Assembly: GCA_023935145.1 (NCBI GenBank)
Contig: CM043700.1
Location: forward strand, 27,005,001-27,069,000
DNA length: 64,000 nucleotides
Direction of reading: 5' to 3'
Origin: Bretschneidera sinensis
Taxonomy: Eukaryota; Streptophyta; Magnoliopsida; Brassicales; Akaniaceae
Positions 1 to 11,365 of this stretch are shown here, in pieces (positions within the stretch are counted from its first letter, which is position 1; every line of letters begins with the position of its first letter). The position numbers and the translations under genes were made by a program. The notes below the pieces were generated by a model. The model was not told the DNA's origin, ran no database searches, and was given only the letters and a program-made list of their open reading frames with translations.

Positions 1-1974
1 TGCAAACTTTCAATCCACCAAACCGGAAGCATCAATAACTTTTCTTTTGTTTTCAATTGAATCCCATTAAGGAAGCACATAATCCATGTTTACAGTGTAG
101 TTGGAATTGGAGAACATGGTAAACACGCATCAAGACCATCGCATCGGAAGCATGCTAGACAAGCATTTATACATGTCTACTTTGTGCCACTAGGAATTAA
201 GAAAATGCTGTGCAAGAACTTACCTTCATTACATATGCTGCTTTCAAATCGAAGTGACTGTCAAGTACGGCCACCGACAAACTACTTTTTAAACCACTAT
301 TAGTAAACATTACTAAGTTCATACAACATCACATGGTTGACATAATCTCTTCGTTTTATAATTAATACCCATATATGCAGGATTAGCTGCCACCCACACT
401 AATTTATGGGTATAAATTATGCCATATTCATGCTTCTAAAGTTCATACCATTTATACCGAGAAATGAAAAAAAAAAAGAGGATATAATATCTTATAAGTA
501 TAGATCTTAAGTACGAGTATGTCTTAATTACCAAAACTATTTTTGCAGCTGTTACATGTATATTCAAATAGTTGCAAGATCCAACACCAATTGGCCCCAC
601 GCATAAAATCTTTGGAACGCCACTAGAAGTTCGCTGGCAGTTTCTTCGGAAACAGTAGTACTCAATACTCACAAGCAATGAGGGTGGCTTTGGCACAGCT
701 TAATTGCTAAACACACCTTCTCTAGAAAGGAAGTCCCAGATTTGAATCCATCACTGGTAATCTTACATGGGAGCGTTAAATAAAAGTTACCGTTTACACA
801 TGAACTTGTCACACGAACTTGTCACACAAGTCATAAGTTGTAGTGGATATCACAGAGAGAGACTGAGATCAGGCCAGAGGAGATGAGAATATAGCAAGTC
901 GATAAGCAAATAGCCAAGGGAGAATTTTCTTTCTTTCTTTAAAACCTAAAAAAATGGCAAGAACCAGAGGAATTTAACAGAAAGTCTTAAGGGGCATTGT
1001 TGCATATCCATTTGCATATCCTTACTGGACAAGCTAAGTATATCTCGGAATTGCAACTTCTGAAGCTGAAAATGCTCTTCCTCAAATCCTCTATCAATCA
1101 ATATTCTGCTCAACTCAACCACACTATATTAGTAGGCAAGGTTTGTAGTGGCTGCATCAACAGACAATAGATAGTTAATGCAACTGAAGGGTCACACTGA
1201 AAGCCATATTCTAATTACTAAAAGCATGGGAACTGGCTACATATAAAAGGATTCAAATATTTCAGAAATGGGCAACCCAGAGAAAAAAAATAGAGAATCA
1301 ACTCTTAGATGAAACAGCTACAAGTATGCAAGCCTTCATTATGGGCCAGCAAGCATCCATGCCATAGCAATATTTTGGTACTGCGTAGTGTTTTCCTGCT
1401 AGCAATTTCAAAATAATCATTAAACTCTTTAATTAATGTTGAATTCAATTAATACTCCTCTCTCGAGTTTTCACAAACACACCCATGAAAGAAAGAAAGG
1501 AAAAAAGGATGAGATGTCATCTTCAACGAATGAGGACACCTAGCTAGGTTATTGTTAAGTGGAATGATAATCAGAAACTGCGAATGAAAGGCCAAATAAT
1601 TTCGCTTATGTTCCAAACGAATTCTGCAACAAGTTACCAATAAAACCCGAAGCCAAAAGGAAAAACTATGTCAGTCAAAATTTCTGTACATCAGATTTAA
1701 GAAAACATTTTCATATAGAGCATGCAACTTAAATAGATCATTGATCCAGCAGAGATATTTATGGTGCAACAATCAGATAAAAGAACTTGGAACAAACACT
1801 CTCACCTAGCATATCTTGAAATATATCACTGCATGAGGCAACTGTACTAAGAAGTAGAGATTGAGAAAGGGGGATGAAAGGCTCAAGCAACGAAAATTTT
1901 AGGAATATCAGAAATAACAGTTAGAAATGCTAGAGTAGAATTCTCAGAACCATCAAATCTATCCTACTCATTCA
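1..1974. other. AT-rich stretch with no supported gene
   Basis: Short open frames here have no recognisable domains and look like chance. On the minus strand there is a good splice-donor-like gtaagt at 223-218 after an open stretch, so a small exon ending near 224 is possible, but I could not find a matching acceptor or a family. The stretch may be intronic or downstream sequence of the minus-strand Btz-like gene whose exons lie at 7188-18289; that is inference only. Confidence 0.4.
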
Positions 1975-2312
1975 TGTCAATGGATGGCAAAGTCCATATT
2001 CTTTTCTTTAATTAGGGTCATTAACTATTCCACTTCACCCACACTTCCCATATATTCATCCTTGTTTTAAGGCTTACTTTAGGCCATGTTTCCTTCTTTG
2101 TTTTAAGGCTTACTTTAGGCCATGTTTCCTTCCTTGTTTTAAGGCTTACTTTAGACCATGTTTCCTTCCTTGTTTTAAGGAATGCCTTTTTCCTTTAACA
2201 ACCTATATATACTCTTAATTGTATTCTCAATAATATGAACTCAAGTAAGCATTTGTACAATCTCTTTACTCTCTTCAATTCTCACATCTCTTTACTCTCT
2301 GAAATTCTAATA
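1975..2312 (+). repeat. 5' LTR of Copia A
   Basis: The LTR starts TGTCAATGG and ends in TA, decayed from the CA kept in the right LTR. It is 338 bp against 302 bp on the right. The difference is one extra copy of a 36-bp tandem unit (ttgttttaaggcttacttta and following bases): three full units plus a partial here, two plus a partial at the right end. A TATA-like ctatatatactc lies near 2202-2214, as expected for an LTR promoter. Confidence 0.93.
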
Positions 2313-2325
2313 TGGTATCAGAGCC
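2313..2325 (+). other. Primer binding site of Copia A
   Basis: TGGTATCAGAGCC directly follows the 5' LTR and matches the complement of plant initiator-Met tRNA 3' ends used by most plant Copia elements. Confidence 0.9.
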
Positions 2326-2666
2326 AGTTGCTTAGGTTCTTCTCTCGTTTGTAATTTTTCTCGGTTTTGTGTTTCGGTGTGTTCTGTGTTGTTCTCGGTG
2401 AACCCGACGTGAAAGTTTTTTTTGTTGTTTTTCGGTCTTCTCTTTCTGGGTTGGTGTTGTCGGCACCTCCTATTTTTTTGGTTTGAGCAGTTTCGGCATT
2501 CACAACATCCTCTATTTTCAGAGAGGTGTTTTGTGGCTTTGGGTCTCAGATTTCTCGGTGTTTTTTTTGTTCTCAGATCTCTTTGGCAGTTTGTTTTTTT
2601 TTCTGCTTTGGGTGGTTTCGGCATTTTTTTTGGTCGGGCTATTTTTTTTTTTTGCACTTATTTACA

Positions 2667-3938
2667 ATGGACTCTGCACCTGTGTGTGTCAAATTTACGG
2701 GCAAAAATTACTCTACATAGGCTTTTCAGTTTGAAATTTTCCTCAAGGGAAAAAAACTTTGGGGCCATATCGATGGCACAGATGTCGCACAAACATCCAA
2801 TACAGACCAATCGAAGGATGTTAGGTCTTCTCCTTCTTGGATTGTGCTTGATGCTCGGATCATGTCTTGGCTTCTTGGTTCGGTGGAGCCACACATTGTC
2901 ACCAACTTGCGTACTCATCGCTCTGCTCAATCCATGTGGACTTATCTGAAGAAGGTTTATCATCAAGATAATGATGCTTATCGCTTTCAGTTAGAGCATG
3001 CAATTACTACCTTTCAACATGGCAGTCTTTCCATCCAAGACTATTACTCGGCCTTTCTGATTCTTTGGGCTGACTATACTGATCTTGTTACAGCGGCTGT
3101 TCCTATTGCCACTCGTTCGACTATTCAGCAACTCCACGAGACTAGATGGCGTGATCAATTTCTTATGAAACTACGCCCGGAATATGAATCTATTCGCTCC
3201 TCTCTGCTGAATAGATCTCCTGTTCCTTCTCTTGATGTTTGTTTTGGTGAGTTACTTTGTGAAGAACAACGTCTTAGTACTCAAGCCACTCTGGAGCAAT
3301 CTTATGGTAGTCCAGGAACTGTTGCTTATGCTGCCCAAGGACGCAGACCGCCTATGCATTTTAAAAACTTGCAGCGTTTTTGCTGTAAGGAATATGGGCA
3401 TATTGCTGCCAATTGTCCCAAGAAATACTGCTCTTATTGTAAGAAGAAGGGTCACATCATCAAAGAATGTCGTCTCCGCCCACAGAATCGTCAGGCTCAA
3501 GCATTTCAGACTTCTGTTATTGTACCCTCCGCAGCTCCTGGCTCTTATTCAAGTGCCTCTCCAGTTCCTGGACCTCCTGCAGCGAATTACTGCACACCCG
3601 AAATGGTGCAACATATGCTAATTTCAGCATTATCTAAAATGGGGTTTCAAGGTAAAAATTCTACCAAACTCTGGTACGTAGACTCGGGGGCCTCTAATTA
3701 CATGACGAATACTCCCATCGCTCTGTGTCATGTTCGACCCTATGTTGGTCCATCTGCCATTCAGACTGCCAATGGCAGTTCTTTACCAATTGCTGCTGTC
3801 GGAGATGCCTCTTCTAAATTCACTGATGTGTTTCTTGCTCCTCAACTTTCCACGAATCTTATTTCTGTTGGTCAATTAGTTGATAACAATTGTGTTGTTA
3901 ACTTTCTGGTGATGGTTGTGTTGTACAGGACTAGGTAA
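2667..3938 (+). pseudogene. Copia A gag and start of protease, inactivated
   Basis: The frame begins at ATG 2667 and is interrupted after 17 codons by TAG at 2718-2720, where the context predicts Trp (TGG). It then continues open to 3938. It holds a retrotransposon gag (UBN2-type) region, then two zinc knuckles at about 3379-3468. The second is a proper CX2CX4HX4C (CSYCKKKGHIIKEC). The first lacks its first cysteine: Arg stands where Cys is expected. The aspartic protease motif DSGAS is at about 3681-3695. A one-base deletion near 3902-3905 then moves pol into another frame. The gag product would be a nucleocapsid precursor if intact. Confidence 0.88.
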
Positions 3939-6757
3939 CGAGAGAGTTGATCGCGAAGGGACCTAAAGTGGGGCGCTTGTTTCCACTATTTTTATCTATC
4001 CCAGTAATTTCTCCAGTTTCGTCTATTAAGTCTCTTGCTTGCAATAATGTTCCAAATCTGAGTATGGTGTGGCATCGTCGTTTAGGCCATCCCAATACTC
4101 AGATCTTATCTCATGTATTGCACTATGGTTTTCTTGATAATGAAGAACATTCTTCTTTATCTCTTAAGTGTGATTCTTGCAAACTTGGTAAAAGCAAAAT
4201 TCTTCCATTTCCTTTACATGCTAGCAAAGCTTCTCACTGCTTTGATCTTATCCATAGTGATGTTTGGGGACCTTCTCCCGTTAGTTCACATGAAAAATTT
4301 AAATATTATGTGACTTTCATTGATGATTATAGCAGATTCACTTGAGTTTATTTTCTTCGCTCTAAATTTGAGGTTTTTCGTACTTTCACTAAATTTTTAG
4401 TATATGTTGACAATCAATTTTCTGCGACTATTAAGATATTACGCACAGATTCTGGTGGTGAATATTTGTCTACTGAGTTTTAGGAATTCTTGGCTTCTAA
4501 AGGTATTATTCATCAACGTTCATGTCCTGCTACTCCCCAACAGAATGGAGTAGCCGAACGCAAAAATCGTCATCTTCTTGATGTGGTACGTACTCTCTTG
4601 TTAGAATCATCTGTTCCATCAATGTTTTGGGTCGAGGCTTTGAAAACTGCTACTCACTTGATTAATCGTTTACCTTCCCAAATCTTACACATGGAGTCTC
4701 TCTATTTTCGCTTTTTTGCTAAATAACCTAGTTATGATAATCTCTGTATCTTTGGTTGTGTATGTTTTGTCCATTTACCTCCCCATGAGCGACATAAATT
4801 ATCTGCTCAATCTGTTAGATGTGCATTCTTAGGATATAATGTGTGTCAAAAGGGATTTGTTTGCTATGATCCTACTTTACATCGTACACGTATTTCTAAG
4901 AATGTTATTTTCTTTGAAAATCAACATTTTTTTCCTCTGTCCTCTGAGCCCTCTTCTTCTACGGTGGTCCTCCCCTCATTTGAACAAAAATTTTCAGATC
5001 TTCATCAAGTCAGCTCTCGCTTTAAACCAGGTATTGTATATACGAGACGCTCCCGCCCACAGTCTCTTCCGATGGCTCAACCGATATCTGATCCTACCAT
5101 GCTCCAGTCAGTTGCAGCACCTTCAGAACACTTGGTACGTCGCTCTTCTCGAATATCTTTACCTCCAGATAGGTATGGGTGGTTTGCTTATGCTCTTACT
5201 GCTGCATTGTCCAATTTTGATATTCCCACATGCTACTCACATGCTGTCAAGCATGATTGTTGGCGACAAGCTATGCAGGAAGAAATTGCTGCTTTAGAGG
5301 CCAATCACACCTGGGACATTGCGCCTTGTCCTTCCACTATAGTCCCCCTGGGTTGCAAATGGTTTTACTCCGTCAAGGTTCGATCTGATGGAAGTTTGGA
5401 TCGTTATAAAGCTCGGCTTGTTGCACTTGGAAATAAACAGGAATATGGTGTTAATTATGAAGAAACCTTTGCTCCTGTGGCTAAGATGACCACTGTTCGT
5501 ATGATTCTAGCTCTTGCTGCTTCCAATGATTGGCCACTACATCAGATGGATGTCAAGAATGATTTTCTTCATGGGGATCTTAAAGAGTGTATTTATATGA
5601 AGCCACCCCCAGGATTGTTTCCTTCTCCAAACTCACATGTGTGTAAGCTTCGTCGCTCCCTTTATGGTCTCAAACAAGCTCCAAGGGCTTGGTTTGATAA
5701 ATTTCGAACTAATTTATTACAATTCTCATTCAAGCAGAGCAAGTATGACACTTCCTTGTTTCTTCGAAAATCAGACATGGGTATTATTGTTCTTTTAGTT
5801 TATGTTGATAATATTGTGATTACTGGTTCCGATTCTGTTTTACTTCGCCGGTTCAAGACCCATCTCTCCGAGTCCTTTCATATGAAAGATCTTGGGTCTC
5901 TTACATATTTTCTCGGTCTTGAGGTGCATCGTAGTCCATCGGGTATTTCACTCAATCAACACAAGTATGCTAGTGACCTGGTGGCTACAGCAGGCCTACA
6001 AGAGGCCACTTCTGTTGATACTCCCATGGAATTGAATGTCAAGCTTCGCAAAGAGGAGGGCGATTTACTTGCTGATCCTAGTTTATACCAAAAGTTGGTG
6101 GGCAGTCTTGTCTACCTCACCATTACTAGACCGAACATTTCCTTTGCAGTACAACAAGTCAGCCAGTTTCTTCAGACCCCTCGTCACCTTCATTTGGTTG
6201 CTGTCCGTAGGATCATACGCTATGTTCAGGGAACTTCTGCCCGTGGCTTATTCTTTCCTGCAGGCAATTCTCCTCGACTTACTGCTTATAGCGACACTGA
6301 TTGGGCTGGTTGTGCTGATACACATCGCTCCATTACTGGTTGGTGTGTGTTCTTAGGTGATGCATTGATCTCATGGAAGAGTAAGAAGCAAGACAGAGTT
6401 TCTAAGTCATCTACAGAATCTGAGTATCGGGCGATGTCTCTTGCTTGTTCCGAAATTATTTGGCTTCGAGGTTTGCTTGCTGAGCTAGATTTTTTTGCAA
6501 CTGATCCTACACCTCTACATGCTGATAATACAAGTGCTATTCAGATCACGGCCAATCCTGTCTATCATGAGCGCACGAAGCATATTGAAGTCGACTGTCA
6601 CTCTATCCGCGAAGTATTTGAAGCTTGTGTTATCACTCTTCCACATGTTTCCACTGACCTACAAATTGCTGATATCTTCACCAAAGCGCTCACTCGCCAT
6701 CGACATTGCTTCTTAAGCAGCAAATTGATGCTTATTGATAAACCTGCATCAATTTGA
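3905..6757 (+). pseudogene. Copia A pol: integrase, reverse transcriptase, RNase H
   Basis: A single frame runs to the TGA at 6755-6757 but is broken by TAG 3932-3934, TGA 4343-4345, TAG 4481-4483 and TAA 4724-4726. Visible in order: integrase HHCC zinc site (WHRRLGH ... CDSCKLGK), integrase core aspartates (DLIHSDVWGP, RTDSGGEY) and glutamate (QQNGVAERKNR), then Copia reverse transcriptase (MDVKNDFLHGDL). The catalytic YVDD box reads YVDN because codon 5810-5812 is AAT instead of GAT. RNase H follows (AYSDTDWAG, SSTESEYRAM, HERTKHIEVDCH). From 4727 to the end the frame is open for 676 codons. Every nonsense change, and the D-to-N change, fits a C-to-T or G-to-A transition. Confidence 0.92.
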
Positions 6758-6763
6758 GGGGGC

Positions 6764-7065
6764 TGTCAATAGATGGCAAAGTCCATATTCTTTTCTTTAA
6801 TTAGGGTCACTAACTATTCCACTTCACCCACACTTCTCATATATTCATCCTTGTTTTAAGGCTTACTTTAGGCCATGTTTTCTTTCTTGTTTTAAGGCTT
6901 ACTTTAGACCATGTTTCCTTCCTTGTTTTAAGGAATGTCTTTTTCCTTTAACAGCCTATATATACTCTTAATTGTATTCTCAATAATATGAACTCAAGTA
7001 AGCATTTGTACAATCTCTTTACTCTCTTCAATTCTCACATCTCTTTACTCTCTTAAATTCTAACA
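6764..7065 (+). repeat. 3' LTR of Copia A
   Basis: Starts TGTCAATAG after the purine tract and ends TCTAACA. It is 302 bp, with two full 36-bp internal units. Apart from the missing unit it differs from the left LTR by only a few substitutions, so the insertion is fairly young. Confidence 0.93.
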
Positions 7066-7187
7066 ATTCAAACATCACTACTCTACTTAGTTAAACTGGT
7101 TAGTGTCCATCCTTGAATATCTGCATAAACAACAGACATGAGAGCACAGGCACTTAGGTGAACAAATGCAACAAAGAGTCAACTTGC

Positions 7188-7233
7188 CTATGAGGTTTAA
7201 TCCGCGGCTGCCCATGTTCATCATTCACAAACT
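7188..7233 (-). other. Exon with a GC donor site (unassigned coding exon)
   Basis: A 46-nt minus-strand exon follows the acceptor ttaattccag and ends AG before GCAAGT, the strong consensus of rare GC-AG introns. Joined to the exon at 7390-7337 in matching phase it encodes EFVNDEHGQPRIKPHR. I do not recognise this peptide; it is probably downstream coding sequence of the Btz-like gene. Confidence 0.55.
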
Positions 7234-7336
7234 CTGGAATTAAAATCTTTCAACATCATTGAAAATACAATTACTAATGTTAGCAATCCAAAGTTTATTT
7301 TGCGCACAACAAAAAGAACAACAGCATAGAACTTAC

Positions 7337-7390
7337 CAGTTCTTGCTGAAGGCTCACCACCAATGGTAGGTTTGCCTGTTTCCACTGTCA
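7337..7390 (-). other. Coding exon, minus strand
   Basis: A 54-nt exon between ctgcag and gtaagt. With one base from a preceding exon it reads VTVETGKPTIGGEPSART, and its last base starts the GAG codon completed by the next exon. The phase match across the 103-bp intron supports real splicing. No family recognised. Confidence 0.55.
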
Positions 7391-8181
7391 CTGCAGAGAA
7401 AGTCGATAACTGAATAATCTAATCTCAATATAAAAGCTGTCACTCAAAATTTAGTAATTCAACAAGATAGGTGAGAGCATGAAAATACATTTCACAGGAA
7501 AAAACGATTGCTTCGGGAACGGGGGAAAGGAGGCAAGTAAACAAATTAAATAAAAGGTTTAAATCGAGTTTCTATCATACATTTGATGGTGAGGGTGTAA
7601 TCCAAGTATGATGAGGGTTTCTATCATACACAAAAAAATTTAGAAGTATGGAATACACAGATAACAAGTATATCCAGACTACAAGATCACACTGGTCAGC
7701 ATCTTTACTTTCAGCTTCATTAGTAAGTTTTAATAGTCACAATGCATTTGCAATTCCACATACTATAAAGCCTATTTAGAGGAGAAAATTATCGACCAGT
7801 TTAATCAAGGTGAAAAAAAAAAAAGAATAGGCCATCTTTCTATTAGTGCACTCATCGCAGTTCTAACAAGTTATATCTTAGTGAATACAACTAAAGCTAC
7901 TTTCAGTCAGAGCAACAATGACAATGTCCTGGATGGACAGTAGCTTTTCCACTTGTCAATGCAAAAATTAATTAATAAGGAACAAAAAAAATATAAACCA
8001 AAATGTCAATTTACTGATTGTTTTTTTTTCTTTCTCAAAGTTGAAAACAGTGTTTCTTGATCAGTATTTGAAGCCATTGGGCCTTTCCAGGCACACAATC
8101 AATAGGAACCTAAATATATTGTGATTTGTGAACAATAAGAGGCATGTGAACATAATTTAAATATAAAAAAGGGCAGCTTAC
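7391..8181. other. Intron-like gap
   Basis: AT-rich sequence with no coding signal. The exon at 8384-8182 ends with two codon bases and the exon at 7390-7337 needs one from its predecessor, so another small exon may lie here or the reading frame is already damaged. Confidence 0.4.
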
Positions 8182-8384
8182 TGTTTTTCTGTTGGTAAAT
8201 TTAAACCGGTCCTCCTTGGTGAGGGTTTGTACTTTATAGGCCCTTTTCCTTTTATAGTTTTTTATAGAAGGTTTTGACTGCCAAAATTTCCCTGTGCTTT
8301 TGATTGCTCTGCATTCAGATAACTACGAGCTCTGCCTTGATTCTTTCTGTGACCTGGATAATATTCTTCATAAGTTCTCCTTGC
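8182..8384 (-). pseudogene. Btz-like exon, basic RG-rich region, with a premature stop
   Basis: 203 nt between acceptor tctctag and donor gtaagc. It starts in phase 0 (GCA AGG AGA) and encodes RRTYEEYYPGHRKNQGRAR and later KGKGPIKYKPSPRR. A TAA at 8264-8262 is the 41st codon. The RG-rich stretch followed by a G-x-G-P-x-x-Y-x-P motif is what puts it with plant Btz/MLN51 proteins. Confidence 0.5.
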
Positions 8385-8590
8385 CTAGAGATATATTTAC
8401 AAAAATGTTATACTGGTGTTTTCAAGATTGCAATTTAATCTTTAAAACAATAGACTATGTATCAATATGATATATTTTCCCACCACCATATGAGAAAGTA
8501 TGAGGAAATGGAAAAAACAAAAAGAATTCAGCATGTAGACAGAACTTCAACATAAGCATGAAGCATGAGATTCTTTTTTTGTTCATTTAC

Positions 8591-8650
8591 AGCATCTTCA
8601 AACTTGCCAGTGTGTCCATTTTTTGTTCATCTTTAAATTCAGAAGCCTCC
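8591..8650 (-). pseudogene. Btz-domain exon with one-base deletion
   Basis: 60 nt between attttag and gtaaat. It reads EASEFKDEQK, then loses frame in a run of six A (8624-8619). One more A would give an exon of 61 nt ending in phase 0, exactly what the next exon (8384) needs, and would bring GHTGKFEDA into frame. The phase arithmetic argues that the exon is real and the deletion secondary. Confidence 0.5.
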
Positions 8651-9387
8651 CTAAAATAGACATGATTGTTAGATGCACATTAATCAAGCAAGCAAAGATG
8701 ATAGAAAATACAGTAGAATATGATTAGAAAACAAAAGAAAAACAGATTAGAAAACAGAGACGCATTTAATAAGGTAAGCAATAGATATCACTGAATATAG
8801 AATGTTTACCACAAAAGATTTGTTTTAAGAAGAAAAAATAACGAGCAAGTAAATGAGTAATGAAACTTACGCCTCAAAGTAATGCCAAATAAATAAACTT
8901 CCTTAAAGATCAATTTCAGCAGCTAAAACCCTATTCGACATCTCATATATTTGTAAAATCTTGTGTTACATGAGAAAATTGAAATAAATATGCCTACTAA
9001 TATTTGGATCTCTTCAAAATTTAAGTGCCAAGCTTTTTACATTACACAAAACAGAAACAGATGCTAACTACAATAAATAGATTCACACAAATATTGGGAT
9101 CCCCACTTACACTGATCATTTAAATTCCTCTTGAAGCTCATTCGACACAACACATCCTCATTGTCAGTCTGTTCTTCACCATAACTCAATACCTCATATC
9201 ACATATTAAACGCATAAAGTATTATTCAGCATGAGACAGAACGGAAATCCAATACCATGGCAGATAATCAAAAGAGTTGTGAAACCATGAGATCAAAATA
9301 TCACCCAACTTCAAATTCATACATATTTTTCAAGAGAAACACATGCATGTGCATTCTATATCTTTGTATAAATGCCTATGTTATATA
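8651..9387. other. Intron-like gap between the Btz-like exon and Copia B
   Basis: No clear gene. A possible minus-strand coding scrap at about 9195-9115 (EEQTDNEDV) is followed by a donor-like sequence, but I could not assign it. Confidence 0.35.
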
Positions 9388-9444
9388 AGTTGAATTTAAG
9401 AGAGAAAGTGAGACAATACAAAGAGAAGAGAATTATATTGAATG
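9388..9444 (-). repeat. Remnant of the 3' LTR of Copia B
   Basis: Matches 17811-17868, the terminal part of the 5' LTR (aagttgaatttaagag ... tattgaat), with few differences. The match stops abruptly at 9444. Confidence 0.8.
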
Positions 9445-10511
9445 GGAAACTGATAATAGTCCAATAGTCCCACGGGTGAGATGATGATGCACAAAGTGAC
9501 AATCAATTTCAATGTGTTTTGTACGTTCATGGGATACATTATTGTGAGCAATTTGAATAGCACTTTGATTATCACAGCTGATGATAATGGCAATAGAATG
9601 AGTGACGCCCATGTCTTCAAGTAACCAATGAAGCCAAAGAATTTCTTGAGTTGTATCAGCAAGGGCTCGATACTCAGCTTCTGTGCTGGATCGAGCGACT
9701 ACTGTTTGCTTCTTGCTTTCCCAAGAAATAAGAGAATCACCAAGAAAGAAGCAATAACCAGTGGTGAATCTACGATCAGTGGGATCACCTGCCCAATTTG
9801 CATCTGAGTAGGTATGAAGCTCAAGTGAAGAGTGAGCCGAGAAATGGAGACCATTAAATAGGGTCCCCTTGATGTACCTGAGAATGCGAAGAACTACGGC
9901 ATAATGAGGTGTGCGAGGAGCATAGAGAAATTAACTGACAATATGGACATCAAAAGAGATGTCAAGGCGAGTAACCGTAAGATAAACAAGACTACCAACC
10001 AACTGGCGAAACAAGGTAGAGTCTTCCAAAGGTGTACCATCCAGAACGGTGAGTTTAGAGTTGAGCTCAAGATAAGTGGTACATGTCTTACTATTTGTGA
10101 GTCCCGCTTGAGTAAGAAGGTCAGAAGCATACTTTGGTTGAGAAAAATAATATCCCTCGGAGTTGGAAGTGATCTTAAGATATTTCATCTCGATAAGTTG
10201 GCTGAGATAAGTCTTGAGATCCGAAATTCCAAATGATCATGTCATCAACATAGAGGAGAATAATGATAGTACCCTGGTCTATTTTCCATATGAAAAGACC
10301 ATAATCATGTGAGCTGGGAGTGAATCCAAAATCTCCAACAATGGTGTTGAACTTGGCAAACCAAGCCCGAGAAGCTTGCTTGAGACCATAGAGAGCCCGA
10401 CGAAATTTGCAGACTTGATGCGGAAGATGATAAGAACCAGAAGGAGGGCATATATAAACTTCTTTGGTGAGTTCACCATTAAGAAAAGAATTTTTCACAT
10501 CCATCTGAAAT
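9445..10511 (-). pseudogene. Copia B pol, downstream half: reverse transcriptase and RNase H
   Basis: On the minus strand the sequence resumes at QMDVKNSFLNGEL right at the Copia C border. It continues through FRRALYGLKQASRAWF, keeps an intact catalytic YVDDM box near 10255, and reaches the RNase H region (HIEIDCHFVHHHL near 9500). Frames change several times (10175, 9931 and below), so it is dead. It stops where it meets the LTR remnant. Confidence 0.85.
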
Positions 10512-11365
10512 TGTTGGGAAACCACCTCAATGATGCCCAGGTGATGGTCTTCCAAACACCCAAGTCTAGAATGACTTGTCAAGAAAAGATACAGCAAACG
10601 AAGCAAAGAAAGGAGACAACAATTGTTATCGAGGTTCAGCAATAGCTTACGTCCCTGTGAGCTCCTCCGAGCCCTCTGCACTAAATCAATGGTTCTTTTT
10701 AGAATACAGTAACCCTCTTCAAGAATCCACAAGTTCTTGAAGAAACAAAGAATAGAAGAAAGAAAAGATAAGAACTATTATAAAGCCCTTTATCTAGTCT
10801 ATGCCCCTTTCTCTTCCTAAACCTCCAGCCTCTCTACAATGAGTCCCTCTTATGTTTTGTGTCTTTGCACTCCTCACACAATTCTCTCATTCACATGTTC
10901 TGTCACACACACACTTGTGTCTTGTATCACAATGTGATTCCTTGTTGTGTTGAGATTGAATCTAGGTGACCCTTTATATAGTGCACCACTTCTTGAACCT
11001 ATCTTGAAGTTAATCTCCACCCTTAGATCTTGAGGACTAATCAACCATCGCCTTTGATCAAGTCTAAGTGATCCTGTGCATTTTGATCATGCATCCACGC
11101 ACTTAACAAAAGAGGCTAAAAACCAGCCCATGTGTGCCTTCAAGCCGCGGCTCAAGGCAGGGCTGCACATTTCCTCTTTCTCACCTTTCTGGGCGCCGCA
11201 GCCTGGGGGAGTCTGAGTCACGGCGCACATTGGTGCTGAACCTCCTCCATGCTGGGCACCGCGGCTTGGAAAGAGCTGGGTCACGGCCTGACCTGGTGTT
11301 GCTATCTTTTTGTCTTATTAGCGCACACTTGTACCTCGAGTTTAATCTTTGGACAAATACCAACA
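10512..11365 (-). repeat. 3' LTR of Copia C
   Basis: 854 bp. Its plus-strand start TGTTGGGAAACCACCTCAAT and end GGACAAATACCAACA match the other LTR, with many scattered differences and small gaps. GC-rich blocks near 11140-11290 (tgcgcc- and gccgcgg-type) differ mainly by C/T changes between the two LTRs. Confidence 0.88.

Larger units (their letters stand above)
1975..7065 (+). mobile_element. Copia-type LTR retrotransposon A, nearly complete
   Basis: Two LTRs (1975-2312 and 6764-7065) flank gag and pol in Copia order (protease, integrase, reverse transcriptase, RNase H). The host flanks are ATTCA at 1970-1974 and ATTCA at 7066-7070, a perfect 5-bp target duplication, so this is a single intact insertion. 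An initiator-Met primer site follows the left LTR and a G-rich purine tract (6755-6762) precedes the right LTR. The coding region carries one frameshift and five in-frame stops, so the copy cannot move on its own. It sits downstream of the minus-strand Btz-like exons, possibly in that gene's intron or 3' side. Confidence 0.95.

Noticed and set aside
2052..2177. Regularly spaced repeats that might suggest a CRISPR array
   Set aside because: They are directly adjacent 36-bp tandem units in an LTR without spacers, in a plant genome.
2307..2966. Several overlapping open frames on both strands (up to 175 codons) near the start of Copia A gag
   Set aside because: They are shadows in T-rich leader and gag sequence; the true frame is fixed by the motifs read from 2667 onward.
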